Under the pieces are notes generated by a model. The model saw nothing but the letters and a program-made list of their open reading frames with translations. It had not been told where the DNA came from and made no database searches. Shown piece by piece: positions 20,882 through 33,599 of a stretch of 64,000 bases of DNA. Both the position numbers and the translations under genes were made by a program. Within the stretch, counting starts at the first letter, position 1; each line of letters starts with the position of its first letter. The stretch comes from Paguma larvata (taxonomy: Eukaryota; Chordata; Mammalia; Carnivora; Viverridae), in assembly GCA_030068075.1 (NCBI GenBank), contig CM057825.1, forward strand, positions 79,313,123 to 79,377,122. The letters are read 5' to 3'.

Positions 20882-22235
20882 AAATTTATTTCAAGACTTA
20901 TTACATAGTTGGAGTAATCAAGTCAGGACAGGCACAAGGACCAATGAAACAGAATAGAGTTCAGGAAGAGACATATTAATATATGAACTGATTTTTGACA
21001 AATGTGTAAAGGTCATTCAATGGAGAAAAAAATACATTTTAGCAAACAGTGCTGGGTCAATTGGATGTGTATTTGCAACAAGTTTAACCTTGATCCATAC
21101 CTTGCATGAACTGAGAAAGATGAAATCAACACAGATCACAGACCCAAATGTAAAATTTGAAATTTTTAAATTGCTAGAAGAAAATACAGGAGAAAATATT
21201 TGTGACTTTAGGTTAGGTAAAGATTTCTTAGATGTGACACCAAAAGTAAGATCTGTAAAAGAAAAAAACAAATCAATCAATTGGATTTAATAAAAATTTA
21301 AAACTTCAATTCTTTGAAAGACACGGTTAGAATAAAACGGTAAGCCACAGACTAGGAGAAAAGATTTGCAAAGCACATATCTGAAGAAAGATTTTCATCC
21401 TGAATATATAAGGATACTTACAAATGAATTAGAAAACAGACCCATTTTTTAAATGTTTACATATCAAAGAAGATATACGACTGGTAAGTAACACATAAAG
21501 GATACTCGACATCATTACTCAGGAAATATTAAAACCACAAAGAAATAAAATGGCTTCCAGGTTGTTAAGTATTGGCAAAGATTCAGAAGAACTAGAACTC
21601 TCATACACGAGAAACGGAACATTCTTTTTAGTGAGGATATAAAATGGTATAACTCTCAAAAACAGTGTGGTAGTTTATTAAACCTCTAACTACCCTATGA
21701 TCTATTCCTAAGTGTTTACCTAAAAGAAAATATACATCCATACAAAGACTTACACATAAACGTCCACATTAGCTTTACTTGTAATAGCCCAAAGCTGCAA
21801 ACAACCCAAGTGTCCATCAACAGGTGAATGGATAAACGGACTGTGATGTAACCATACAATGGAATGTTATTGACAAGTAGAACAAAATGAACTAATGATG
21901 CACACAATGTACATGAATCTCAAAATAATCACACTGAAAGAAGCCAGGCAAAAATGAGTATGTACCATACTTTCAATATAAAACTCTAGAAAACGCAAAC
22001 AAATCTATAGTAACAGAAGGCATTTCCCCCATCACGGGAAGGGGGTACACGGAGAGGGGCAGGAGGCTGAGATTACCAAGAAACACAAGAAAGCATTTGG
22101 GGGTGATGGAGGTGTTCATTATCTTGATTATGGTGACACTTTCACAGATATATACATGTCAAAACTTCGTGAATTACACTTTCAATATGTGCAGTTTATT
22201 GTAGGTCAATTTTATCTCAAAAAAGCTGTTAAAAA
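20882..22235 (+). mobile_element. L1MB/L1MC-like: LINE-1 ORF2 3' end and 3' UTR
   Basis: 'gaccaatgaaacagaataga' begins an L1 ORF2 region that can be followed through 'gtgctgggtcaattggatg', 'agtgtccatcaacaggtgaa' and 'ggatgtaaccatacaatgg'-type text to the 3' UTR ('atatgtgcagtttattgtag', 'tttatctcaaaaaagctgtt'). A poly-A-like end lies near 22232. Long frames are absent apart from short open pieces such as 21090-21290, which are ORF2 remnants. Confidence 0.8.
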
Positions 22236-22239
22236 AAAT

Positions 22240-24344
22240 GAGATTGCCTACTTGAGGTTGCCCTTTTGCCAGCCCAAGTTTTGGCCTCATTGCAAAAATT
22301 TTCTTGAAGAGCATTTAGGAACAGACTGACATTGTTAAGCTTAATGCTCTGTGAAATAGTCTCAACTAATTGTTTCAAAGGCCTGTGGCAGCAGTTTTCT
22401 GAGATTATATCAAATGACACTTTTTTTTTCTTCATGTAAACATAAGCTAACGTTGCCACGGGATACCAAACAATGCTTTTACTGCAGTAATCTCAACCAT
22501 ATTCACACCAAAAGCTGAATGCGTCCTTCACCTGAAGAGGTCTGAAAACAATGCCCTTCGTTCTGTGTGTCACGAGGTCCCTTCTGCCTAAAATTCGACA
22601 AGGAAGACTGCAGATCTGAACCACTGGTGGACTGGCTGGGGAGGAGGGGTGTGGGGAAGAGGGTGTGTGGGTGTGTGTGAGCACACGCATGTGTGAGAAA
22701 GAGAAAACGAAGGAGACACAGAGGGACATATGAAGGAAGACTTCGAGTCAAGCATCAAATAGCTGTGTTCCTCTTCTGGAACTTTCTGGCTTTAATCCAG
22801 TCATTTCTTCCCTACAGAAAAAAATGTGGGGTCAACTGCTTGACTTCTAAATAAATGCAGTCTCTCCTACATTTTCTAGTCCCACCCTCAGGAATTCATA
22901 GAGTGCACAGTCTCTCGGGTTTCATTTATGGAACAAGTACACACAAATACAGCGGCACACGAGCACACTTGCACATCTGAACCCCCAGCCCCTCCAACCA
23001 CGGTGCAGAGGTTTCCTTTCATTCTCTACTCAGCAGAAGTGATCAGAAACCAGTATTATACTGTGAAGACCTCTCTTTTTCACACTCAAATAATTCCTTC
23101 TCACATTTGGTCTTTTTATGTGAAATCAGTGGTGCCTGCTAAACTCAGTCCATGTGGTGACAACTTGGCTTGGACTAAAACAAGAAATCAACTCCATGGC
23201 AGATAGTTCATACTATAAAAACACCAAATATTAAAGCCGGGAGTAAATGCCTACAAGAATTTCCGGCAGAAGCCTCTGGGTCTAAGTCCACCTCTCTGTT
23301 TGAGCCTGGTGTGGCCAACTAAAGCTAGCACTTGCTACTACCTCCTTTTAGCCAACAGACACTTTCTCCTTCACTAATGAGTAGGACTGAAAGAGTTAAA
23401 GGAAGTAATTTCTTTCGCGTGTTGTCATGTGCACCCTGAAATCGCCTCACGCCATGGGGGTTCCTGCCTTCAGGGGTCTCTGAGATCTCCTGAGCTCCTG
23501 AGGCCAAGATGGATTCAGAGTTCACATAACAGTCTCATGGACTCTGAGGTCCCGGGAGCAAGCATTAGGGCCCCCATTACCCCAAATGGCAGGATTATGC
23601 AAACTAGGAAAAGGCGCCCACTGGGGGCAGATGAGCCCTGTGTGTGCATACGGCCTGTGTGAGCATTTGAAAAAGGCCTCCCTCTGTCCAGGCCAACATC
23701 GCCTTCTGCCAGACAGAGAAAGGGTTGGATTTTGGCCCCACTTAACCCGTTGGCTTGGTGCCCTTGTGCAACGAACAATAGGTACAACTCTACTTGACGG
23801 CTTGCCAAGCATTACCTAAGTCTCGGCATTTCCACTAGTTGCTACTAAATTCGTACATCAGTGGCTGAATTTCTAGGGCTACTTGTTGCGACCCTGCCCA
23901 CACCCCACGGCCTTTGGATTGTGCCATGGCTTCCACGGGGATGCAGAAGGGGAATATATTGGAGCAAAAGAAGCACCACCAGTTCCCTGATGGTTCCAGA
24001 TTTCCTCTGATTCTAGCGCATCCTTGCTAGCCCTGTCCCCATCACCTGCCACATTCAGGGCCAGCTCTGGGAGAAAAGCACCCCTTCATGAAGATGGCTA
24101 GGTTCCTTACGGCTGTGCGGATATTGGAAGCTGAGTAATTAGCCGAGTTTGGAGGTACGCCGCTCTTGCCAATGGCATACACTAATGAACACTGAGTCAA
24201 GATGAATTATTGAAAGCAGCAGAACTGACAAGAGAGTCTATCGTCTAAGTGAATATGTTCTAATGGTTTGAAGACACAGCTCAGCCCTGCGAGATCAGAA
24301 CATGGTTCAAGCAACAGGAGTGAGGATTAAAAATGCCAGAGAGA
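22240..24344. other. Unassigned stretch, 2.1 kb
   Basis: Positions 22630-22700 hold a GTGT/GAGA-rich low-complexity part. At 23425-23820 there are overlapping frames on both strands in moderately GC-rich DNA with several CpGs, but no motif or splice pair that I trust. An undiagnosed old LTR-like or conserved non-coding element is possible there. Confidence 0.45.
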
Positions 24345-24500
24345 GGGGTGCCTGGGTGGCTCAGTCGCTTAAGTGTCCAACTTCAGCTCAGGTGTGGGTT
24401 CGAGCCCCATGTCGGGCTCTGTGCTGACAGTTCAGAGCCTGGAGTCTGCTTTGGATCCTGTGTCTCCTCTCTCTCTCTGCCCTGCCCTGCTTGTGCGTGT

Positions 24501-24545
<45 letters not shown>

Positions 24546-24570
24546 AATAAAAATAAGCATTAAAAAAAAT
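24345..24570 (+). mobile_element. SINEC_Fc-like: Felid SINE, first half of a tail-to-tail pair
   Basis: Head 'ggggtgcctgggtggctcag', felid body, and a long pure CT microsatellite (24503-24542) before the A tail. The A tail runs directly into the T tract of an oppositely oriented SINE. Confidence 0.95.
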
Positions 24571-24772
24571 TTTTTTTAATGTTTATTTAATTTTTGAGAA
24601 ACAGAGCATGAGTGGGGGAGGAGCAGAGAGAGAGAGAGACAGAATCCGAAGCAGGCTCCAGACTCTGAGCTATCCGCACAGAGCCGGACGCAGAGCTCGA
24701 ACCCACAAACTGTGAGATCATGACCTGAGCCGAAGTCGGACATTAACCAACTGAGCCACCAGGTGCCCCCCC
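24571..24772 (-). mobile_element. SINEC_Fc-like: Felid SINE, second half of a tail-to-tail pair
   Basis: Reverse copy from the T tract to 'gagccaccaggtgccccc'. It shares the central A/T tract with the plus-strand SINE and probably inserted into that SINE's tail ('attaaaaaaaattttttt' at the join; 'aaaaatttttaatgct' follows). Confidence 0.95.
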
Positions 24773-27664
24773 AAAAATTTTTAATGCTACAAAGAGGTGG
24801 GCAGTAGGAGGAGCCTGGGTTACTGTTAGCTCAGACGGGAAGCAGATCTTTATTGCTTTGCTTTTTACACTCCAAATTCTGAGCAACTCACAGCCCAGCC
24901 TGCATGGTAATTTTGAAAGGGGGATTTAAAACTATAAGTTCAACAATGGATTCATTTAGCTTTTTACAACAGCTTACACAAAGCTACCATTTTAAAAGTC
25001 CATATAGTAAGACAGACTTGGTTCCTAAAGCCCTGAGAAGGGAGGAGGAACTAAATATCCGCCCCAGAAGTGGAGATGGTGGCTGGTTAGCTCTAGTTGA
25101 AGCTAAGCCTCTACAGGGCTCTCCAACCCAGTACAAGGGCCCACCACCCACTGGTCACAGGACAAGAGTTCCTTATGCCCAGTCCCTTTTGAAACAGACC
25201 AGCCTTCTGTCTCCAGACTTGGCCCTTTTTCTGCCAAGGCCAAAGGACTCCAACCTGAGGCCTGCTTTTTAAAAACCCACAGAGCTGCTTTTGAAGGCAA
25301 ATTTCTAGAGAAATCAGCAAAGAAAAAAAAAATCCTTTTAAACCCCAAGTGGCAAACTGGCATCAGCTCATGTGTCAAGGACAACTGATTAGCAGTGACT
25401 ATGTGGAAACACGGAGTTGAAAAGCATTCTGGGGACACACCTGGGCCCAAAGAAAAGGGGCTACAACTCTTTCAGTAACTTTAAAATATACAGGATCCAG
25501 TTTAGACTATCACATCCGCTGCCACACCCCAACCCTTCCCAGCAGCCCCTAGCAGATATCAATAATCAGTCTTTTACTAACAGGCAATAAGTTGGCACAA
25601 ACGGTCCTCTTTACAACAAAAATGTGAAATTCCTCATGCTGAACATAATGAGAACAAACTGCCCGTTCAGAACGCCAGCACTGAAACAATGGAGGGACCA
25701 TTCCTATTGAGAACGGCTCTATGTGGCCGGCATGAGTCCAGGAAGTAACTTTTGACCAAAGGCCCTGGCCACTTATTTAGTAAATACCACACCGCTGTGC
25801 CAACAACTTTACGGGTGCTCTAACTCAGGTTGGGCAATCAGGTGTGACCTCCCCCCTGAGCGCTAGCTGTCTTTCCCAGCTTTCACAAAATAAGGTTTTG
25901 AAAGTCCCTGGGTTTAAGACTGTTTCCTAAAGATTAAGCACCACAAAAAAGCAGCATTCAACCCTAGACTAGGCATGGGTTGGGGTGCCACACATGGAGC
26001 TTCGGAGATCTCTGGGAAGCCTGAGATGGGCATAGTTACCACCAGCATGGTTACCAGGACACTCACTTCAGTTTTTAGAGGTATGGCATTCAACAGTCGT
26101 AGAGTTCTACTGGGTTCCAGGCTTCTCACGGGGGAGCGGAGGCCGGGTGTTGGGGATCTTGGAACATGCGCTCTTACCTCTTGCCCGAGTCTTCGCGCAG
26201 TTCAGAGACCCACTCTAATCTCAGAGAAAACAGATGCCAAAGAAGTGCTTCTGTCCCTCTGAGGGGCTTTGCCTGCCTTCCCTAGTCCAGCGGATGACGC
26301 TCACAAAGCTTTTTTGTAGATATCACTACAGTATAGACAGAACGCCTTCAGAATCTCAGCTCATAACCAATGGTATATAGGGGATATTAATGGCCATTGG
26401 ACATCCGAAAACATCTACTGAAGCAATTGTTCTGGCAGCCGGTCAGGAATTCAGGAGGCATTCTGAGTCACTGATCATTGCTATGACAGTTCACTATGTG
26501 GGAAAGGCATTTGAGAGGCTGGTAAAAGTGCAGGACGTGGCAGTGCATCGAAGTCCCGTCATCTCACATCTGTCTTAACCTTTTCACTGTTGAAGCACTG
26601 TGACTTTAAAGTATCTATCCATCTCTATGTACCTCCATCTCTGCGTCCCTGTCTATAGATATAGATATGGCAAGGTTCTACTGTGCTCAAAAAGCAAACG
26701 AGCTTAACTAAGACAATCAGTGCAAGAAATCCAACCCATTTTTAATCCCCCTTGGTCAATGTCCTTTACGACTCACACGGGGAAAATAGGTTTTGGAAAG
26801 ATGGATCCAAATCCATTTGAGAACGTAAAAGTTAGGGTAACCTCAGAAAGGTTAAGTCTCAGGAATTCACAGTGAAACTCCGAATGTACAAATATTGATA
26901 GCTATTCAGAAAGAGCACCGGGGCCAGGCCCTTAACTCCTAGGATGTTCCACCACTCTATGCTAACTCCCTCAAAATGGAAACAAAAGGCAAGATTACAC
27001 AACAAGTAAGCAATTACAATTTTTATTTGCAAGTTCTCTAAAAGATACTGCCTCAAAGTAATTAAACAAAAGCAGTATTTGACTCAATCATTTTTTAAAA
27101 TTGTACCCTCTTCAATGTCCTCATTAAATAACACTTGTGTCTGTGCATTAAAAATCATGTAGGGTAGTACATGATGGAATGACCAAATAGCCAAAAACAA
27201 ACAAATAAAAAAAAACACACACAAAAAACCTGATGATGCTTAGATTTAAGCACACTTGTAATTCTCACTGATGAATCAACAGCCATCGACTTTTCCTAAC
27301 GTCAGTACAGCAACCGAATTTAAGACGCTTGTCTTACTGCCTGCTCTAACTTGTATAAATCTCTGATGAGATCCAGTCCAAAAGTTCTGCCTTCTTCCTT
27401 TTACAGTTATTCCCAGTTATATCTATGCTACCTCATGGAAGAAGGTACAAGGATTCTAGAACAGATAAACCCATTACAGGCCTGGGAATGAAAGGCTTAC
27501 TTGCTGCCCAGCCAAAACTCTCAGGCTCCGACACTTCCCAAAGGAGGGGATGCAATGTGGGTTGCCAGCTGAGCCAAAAAAATGAACAGAGGATGTGCAG
27601 TTAAATTCCATCCGGATGGATCAAGAGTCACTGCCGTCTCCTGAGAAAATTAAAAGTCTAAACT
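24773..27664. other. Unassigned stretch, 2.9 kb
   Basis: No repeat family recognised. The frames at 24904-25272 (plus), 25103-25450 (minus) and 25975-26262 (plus) are not supported by splice sites, domains or start context. Confidence 0.45.
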
Positions 27665-27681
27665 GGATCATATTCTATTTT

Positions 27682-27904
27682 TTTTAATTTTTTTAATGTT
27701 TTATTTATTTTTGAGAGCAGGAGAGACAAAGCATGAGCGGGGGAGGGGCAGAGAGAGAGAGGAAGACACAAAATCCGAAGCAGGCTCCAGGCTCTGATGA
27801 GCCGTCAGCACATGGCCCGATGTGGGGCTCGAACTCATAGACCGTGAGATCATGACCTGAGCTGAAGTCAGACACTTAACCAACTGAGCCACCCAGGTGC
27901 CCCA
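27682..27904 (-). mobile_element. SINEC_Fc-like: Felid SINE
   Basis: Reverse copy ending 'gagccacccaggtgcccc'. Perfect 17-bp duplication (ggatcatattctatttt) at 27665-27681 and 27905-27921, a sign of a fairly recent insertion. Confidence 0.96.
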
Positions 27905-28354
27905 GGATCATATTCTATTTTAAGTACTTTTTTTCATTTGCTGAGAATTTCTAATAAATAATGTTTTACTCATTATTTCTCTGAAATTCAAGTGTAAGTG
28001 GGTGTCCTGCATTTTCTCCGGCAAGCCTACTCCCCCCCACCCCACCCCCCGCCTCGGGAGTTTCTGCGTATGGTGTGCAGAAAGCGAGATTCCTAACACC
28101 ATGCTGACACTGGAACTTTTGTGAATGTGAAGTTGAAGAAGGGTGCCTACAGCTACACCACGTCCTTGAAGGTTTCATATTTGAAGGAGTTTCAAAGAGG
28201 CCTTGTCCTGCTCTCTTGGAGGAAGAGGTTCTCTCTGGGGGGAGGACGAGGGGAAGCAGGAAGACAAAGGTGCATGGTGCCACCAGAGCATCACGCCTAC
28301 AAGCCTTTCAGGTTCTACTCCTGGAGTGACGCATGGCTCCGCGGTACTTTATGG

Positions 28355-28430
28355 ATGATGGTAATAACAGTAATTAGGTGTTGCTATTTTTGAGCACCTG
28401 TTTACTAATTGCCAGAAACTGAAGTTGGCA
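28355..28430 (-). mobile_element. MIR: Short MIR fragment
   Basis: 'atggtaataacagtaattag' followed by 'tttttgagcacctgtttac' resembles the reverse 3' end of MIR (ataataatag ... attgagcacttactatg). Confidence 0.4.
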
Positions 28431-28718
28431 AGCATATTGGGTTGGCTCCCACTGAGGATGGAGACAGAGCTCCATTTTTGAAGTCTGATTCAAAAAATGC
28501 ACGTATGAATTTTTCAAGGGTTTTAAGGTTCTAGTCACACTTATTTAAAAAAAAAGTTTTTCCTTTGGGAAGAAAACAGCTGATCTTTTAGTTTTGGGTT
28601 CTAAAACATTCCATTCATTCCCTTCTCCTCTTGAGGGAACCTTACCTACTACTCCATCAATGAAAAACTCAGCAGCAACTCACAATTTTTTTCCCACCTG
28701 CAGGAAATTTGGAAAACT

Positions 28719-28742
28719 AAAAAAAAAAAAAAAAAAAAAAAA
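28719..28742 (+). repeat. Poly-A run
   Basis: About 24 consecutive A residues with AAC units after it. No SINE or retrocopy body is recognisable upstream, so its origin is unclear. Confidence 0.8.
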
Positions 28743-29099
28743 CAACAACTTAAAAAAAATCAACCACCTAGAGATGACTGAGAGGTTTAATTATTGCCTG
28801 GAAAGCAACACCTTTTCACGGAATCTTTAAGACTAATTTTCATAATTACTTACTGATTGAAACTGGGACTTGCAACAGGATAAACTCATCTCCATATTAA
28901 TATTCAGTAATGATTAACATGGCTCAGGACCCAAGTTCCAGATCAGAAAGCATGGACTAAGTGGAAATAAAGAAATTTAACCCAGAGGTAACTTTGCAAC
29001 TGGTCTCTCAGATGGTTTTCCATTCATCGACTGGCTTCCAATAAACTTACATTTGCTACATGAGCACTCTCCAAGAGGGAATTTGAGCAGGAACAAACA

Positions 29100-29390
29100 C
29101 AAGACCTCCACAGACCTGACTGCTCCCTACCTCCTACTTTTCTCTCTCCTCCTGTCCTTCCCCTGCTTCTGCTTGTTTCTGCATATTCACCCCTCCTTCC
29201 CTCTCTCTCTCTCTCTGCATGTCATCTCCTCCTCCTCCCCGCCCCATTCATCTGCCTGTCCCTCTGGTTTCCTTCACTTTCTTACCCTTTCACTGTCACG
29301 CTGCCCCTCCCTCCCTTCTACTTCCTTGACATCTCTTGCTGGGTCTTGTGCTCTCTTGCATGGCCCCATTCATGTTTTCGCTCTCAGTCT
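29100..29390 (+). repeat. CT-rich low-complexity stretch
   Basis: Strong pyrimidine bias (repeated ccctcc, tctctctct). This yields a 124-codon Ser/Leu/Pro-rich plus frame at 29053-29427 that I regard as non-coding. Confidence 0.7.
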
Positions 29391-29540
29391 GAATCCGATG
29401 GCTTCAGCATCGAGCAGAGAGCAATAATTAACCAGATTAGCTGAGAGTAAATAAGTTTTATTGTTCAAACCAGGTACGTACAAATCACTACTGTGCTTAA
29501 CCAAACTCCCATTTGGGAAGAAAAAAGCCTGACTAGACAG

Positions 29541-29582
29541 ACAGACACACACACACACACACACACGCACACACACACACAC
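29541..29582 (+). repeat. (CA)n microsatellite
   Basis: (GACA)n passing into about 18 CA units with one GC interruption (acacgcacac). Confidence 0.95.
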
Positions 29583-29769
29583 TAATTTTCACTGAGAGAA
29601 TGAAAGGTCTTTAACTGTACCTGGGAGCAGGCTATCACATGGGACTTGCACGCCACCCTTATTAAAAGGGAAATGTCCCTCCAACTTTTGTCTTTCTCTT
29701 AGTCCATCAGCTATGGTGTCTATGCTGTCACCTTCTAAAACAAAATATCTTAAACATTAAAAGTCATAT

Positions 29770-29972
29770 GGGCGTGCCAAGGTGGCTCAGTATGTTAAGT
29801 GGCCGATGCTTGATTTCGGCTCAGGTCATGATCTCACAGTTCATGACACTAAGCCTCATGTCAGGCTCGGCACTGACAGCATAGAGCCTGCTTTGGATTC
29901 TCTTTCTCCCTCTCTCTCTGCCACTCCCGTTCGCTCTCTCTCAAAATAAACAAACTTTAGAAAATAAAAAAT
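29770..29972 (+). mobile_element. SINEC-like: Carnivoran SINE, diverged
   Basis: Head 'gggcgtgccaaggtggctca', B box 'tcaggtcatgatctcacag', body 'gagcctgctttggattctc', tail 'aaaataaacaaacttt'. More diverged than its neighbours. Confidence 0.9.
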
Positions 29973-30277
29973 AAGAGGCAGAATTATTTTTAAAGTTACA
30001 CAAAGTCAAAACAATGACATAGATATTAATGATTTCTTATTGTTTTGAATAACTATTTTTGGAGTTGCTACCTCATACAAGCCCATTCACCTTTAATGTC
30101 CTTTAATTAGTGGCTAGGCAATGCCAAGCAAACAAAGCAACGACATGGTAATTTGAAGACCCCTCATTACAATGAACAAGTTAGGCCTACCAACTGACAA
30201 GGATCAGACATGAAAATAGGGATTGTGAATGGTGCTATGTTCTTATTTCCATAAACGTGCTTCATTTAAAATAAGTA

Positions 30278-30460
30278 GGGACGCCTGGGTGGCTCGGTGG
30301 GCTGAGCGTCCAGCTCATGATTTCAGCTCAGGTCATGATCCCAGGGTCATGGGATCAAGCCCCGTGTTGGGCTCCATGCTGAGTGTGGAGCCTGGTTGAG
30401 ATTCTCTCTCCTCATCTGCCCCTCTCCCCCCACTTGTGCTCACTCTCTAAAAATAAGAAA
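30278..30460 (+). mobile_element. SINEC-like: Carnivoran SINE, older body type
   Basis: Head 'gggacgcctgggtggctcgg' with an 'atgctgagtgtggagcctgg' body followed by 'ttgagattctctctcc', the pan-carnivoran type. The A tail merges with AT-rich flank. Confidence 0.9.
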
Positions 30461-33099
30461 ATAACAAAACATAATAAAAGATTATGAGCAACTCTATAAA
30501 AAATAAATTTAAAGTAAAATCTAATTTTATTCATTCTTCTCTCCAAAGAATCATCCATCTGTTAATGAATGCTCTCAAGAATTCCAATCTTACAGGAAAT
30601 ACATAATAGCTCCTGCTCTAATAGCTACCAATATCCTAAACTTAATGCCCAAGTGGTTAACCCCAGAGTGGCGGTCGCCTCTATTTATTTCCATCTGCCT
30701 GGGGTTCGGAAGATATTTTTCAGACAATCCTTTGGATATTTGCTTCAGCAAATCTAATTATGATCTTTACAGTGTAAAGTATGTACCCTAGATTAGGTCA
30801 TATCCCTGGCATTTTAGAAGTGAAGTTACAAAGCTTTATTCAATTTTTTTCTTATGGGAGCCAGAGTCCAATCATTCCTAGGTCACAAGTTCATTCACAT
30901 TTAGTGAAATTGCTTTCTGGTATTAAAAAGAAAGAAGAAAAGTTTTACTCTACATACTATTTATTTATGTCTATTCATTCACACACAGGGACCAAAAATA
31001 ATTAAATTTGGGTCCTGATTTAGGACCAAAAATTAAGTAGATAATTATTATTTGCTGCGAGAAATCTCCTCATTCATTATACATGTTTATTTTACCCATT
31101 TATTGCTTCACCATTTTATATCAACTCCATGATACCAAAGTAATATTCCATTAGAATATATCAGGTACCAAAAAGAAAGGCAAGAAAATTCTTGTTCCAT
31201 TATAATTAGAAAGACAAAGTTCATATGAAGGCATCTCAAAGTGATTGATAAGAATCACAGATGAAGAAGAAAATCGCCAAACCAGTGAAGCTGGGTGTAA
31301 GTGGGAGAAAATAATTTAAAGTATAAACCAGAGGGGAAAAAAAATTATTCACCAACAAAGCTGAAAAGGTAAAATAGGATTCCTAATATATGCAATAAAT
31401 GTTAAAGGAAAGTCTTAGGAAAAGAGAAAAAAACACAAATTTTAACAGCTATAGGTAATGACAAAAATGTGATGTCAGAATATACATATGGGAAGAGAAT
31501 AAAGACATCAGTCTTGTCTAGATAATGAATGGTGAGCCATGTGCAACTCAAAATGTCAAATCCAAGGTAAAATACCTACCCTTGATCTTTAAAGAGATGG
31601 CCTATAAGCATTTAGAGAAAGAGCAGAGATCATTAGAAATCATCAGAGATTGTCCCAGAACAACAGGCACTGTATTACCTTTATTTCCTTTTTGAACACT
31701 GTCCCCAGTCTAATTCACAAAAATGCTGATAGGGTATCTTGACAGTCTATCATGATATCCCATTAGAGCAGGGCTTATTCTTGTCTTAGGTGTCAGCCCC
31801 AATAGAACTTACTTCCAATTTGCTATGGTCATCAGGCATCCTACCTGTTTAGGGTTGGTTGTATCTGTACCAATACCAACTACATCAAACATCTGCTGGA
31901 GTCTTGGAGGTCGGCTTCAATGACCTGCCTTGCATCCTTGACTTCTTTGATCTCCGACAAGATGTAAATTCCTATCTCTGCATTCCAAAACTATTGCCCA
32001 CCCTTGCTTTCTTTGGCAACTATTTCCCTCAAAGCTTTCCACTGTACCTTCTGGCAACCCTGTTCCCAAGTAAAATAGCCCTTCGGCATCCATAAGCTCT
32101 TCTCAGAATACAAGTTCCACCTTCTGACTTAAACTGATCTGGCTCCCTCGCACGTACATAAAAAGTATCTAAGGGTGAGCTTCACAAAGTCAGGAGGAGC
32201 CAAGGTTATTTCTTATCTTACTGCTCCCCTACCCTCAGCAGGATCCTCTACGTCATGGTACAAGAGGGCCATCATTTCACAACAGAGCACAAGTACATTA
32301 AAGTTAGCCAGAAGGGAGAAAATTTCCTTTCTAAGGAAGCTCTGTGTCCACTGTAAACACCACTCCCCCACTTATAGTCCATTGGTCAGAACTTAATCAC
32401 ATGGCCTTACATAGTTGCAAGGTAGGCTGGGAAATGTAGTCTTACTCTGGGCAGCCATGTGCTCACCTAAAAAGTATGATTATATTGTCAAGGAAGGACA
32501 GATATGAAGAGTCAACTCACAACATCTGCCTCATATGAATCTCAGATTCCAAGGTTGCTTCCAGAACTGTATACCTGCCTTGGCTTATAAAGATGGCCTC
32601 ATCACTTCTGCCTTTTCAGTGACGCTTGCTTGGTTCATGGTCCTCGTGACACCCCAAGTCCTGCTATCACAGATTACTGTCACGCATACAAGAAGCCTAC
32701 TCAGCACCTTAGCATTGCAATTATTTGAATTCTTCAATGCCAACATTTTCGTCTTCCCTGCAGTTCTGCTCTCCTATTCCTACACTAGATCTTGCCATGA
32801 TCTTTGACATCTTAAATTCAACCTCCCGCAGCAATTCTAACCTCCCATCCTTCCAGCTTTCTTAACTTTTCTGCACATTAAGATGGCTAGTCCATAAAAG
32901 CTGCATTTTTTTCCTAGTCTGTCAGGATTTCTAGCAATCTCTTTTTCTCCTACCCCCTCTTCTTTCCTCCCAATCTTCCTTCCCTTAACAAGCTGGATGC
33001 CACAGTTGTTCACATGAACTATCACCCTACCTTCCCAACAAATCGCCATCCTGAATCATCTGATGCTAAACCAGTGGCCCTCAAAATTGGATTAAAATG
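30461..33099. other. Unassigned stretch, 2.6 kb
   Basis: No clear exon. 'aggctgggaaatgtagtc' near 32430 reminds me of an old interspersed repeat I cannot name. The frames at 31859-32095 and 32535-32807 lack domain or splice support. Confidence 0.4.
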
Positions 33100-33110
33100 G
33101 TCACATAGTC

Positions 33111-33272
33111 AAGGTGGCTCAGTCAGTTAAGCATCTGACTTTGGCTCAGGTCATGATCTCACAGTGGGTTAGAGCCCCATATAGGGCTCTGTGCTGACAG
33201 CTCAGAGCCTGGAGACTGCTTTGGATTCTGTATCTCCCTCTGCCTCTCTGCCCCTCCCTTGCTTGTGCTCAT

Positions 33273-33306
<34 letters not shown>

Positions 33307-33353
33307 TCTCTCTCTCAAAAATAAATATTAAAAAAATTTTTTAAAAAAAGGCA
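33111..33353 (+). mobile_element. SINEC_Fc-like: Felid SINE, 5' truncated, first of a same-site pair
   Basis: Starts at 'aaggtggctcag', lacking the first head bases. Felid body, then a long CT microsatellite (33269-33316) and A tail. The duplication 'gtcacatagtc' stands at 33100-33110 and 33354-33364. Confidence 0.94.
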
Positions 33354-33364
33354 GTCACATAGTC

Positions 33365-33583
33365 TAGGGACACCTGGGGGGGGCACACTGAGTTAACCAT
33401 TGAACTCTTGATTTTGGCTCAGGTCACGATCTCATGGTTCATGAGACTGAGCCCCACATTGGACTCTGTGCACATACCACAGAACCTGCTTGGAATCCTC
33501 GCTCCTTCTTTCTCTGCCCCTCCCCTGCTCACTTGTTCTCCATCTCTCAGTATCAAAATAAACAAACATTAAGACAAAAAATT
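33365..33583 (+). mobile_element. SINEC-like: Carnivoran SINE, second of a same-site pair
   Basis: Head 'gggacacctgggggggg' is partly scrambled. The older 'ctcttgattttggctcagg' B-box type and diverged body follow. A third copy of the same site, 'gtcacatagt', follows at 33584-33593. Confidence 0.9.
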
Positions 33584-33599
33584 GTCACATAGTGTTAAA

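Noticed and set aside
20700..20979. Two Tyr/Ile/His-repeat proteins of about 85 residues
   Set aside because: They are translations of the TA/CA microsatellite.
29053..29427. A 124-codon Ser/Leu-rich plus-strand frame
   Set aside because: The region is pyrimidine-rich low-complexity DNA. Lack of stops follows from composition, and there is no splice or domain evidence.
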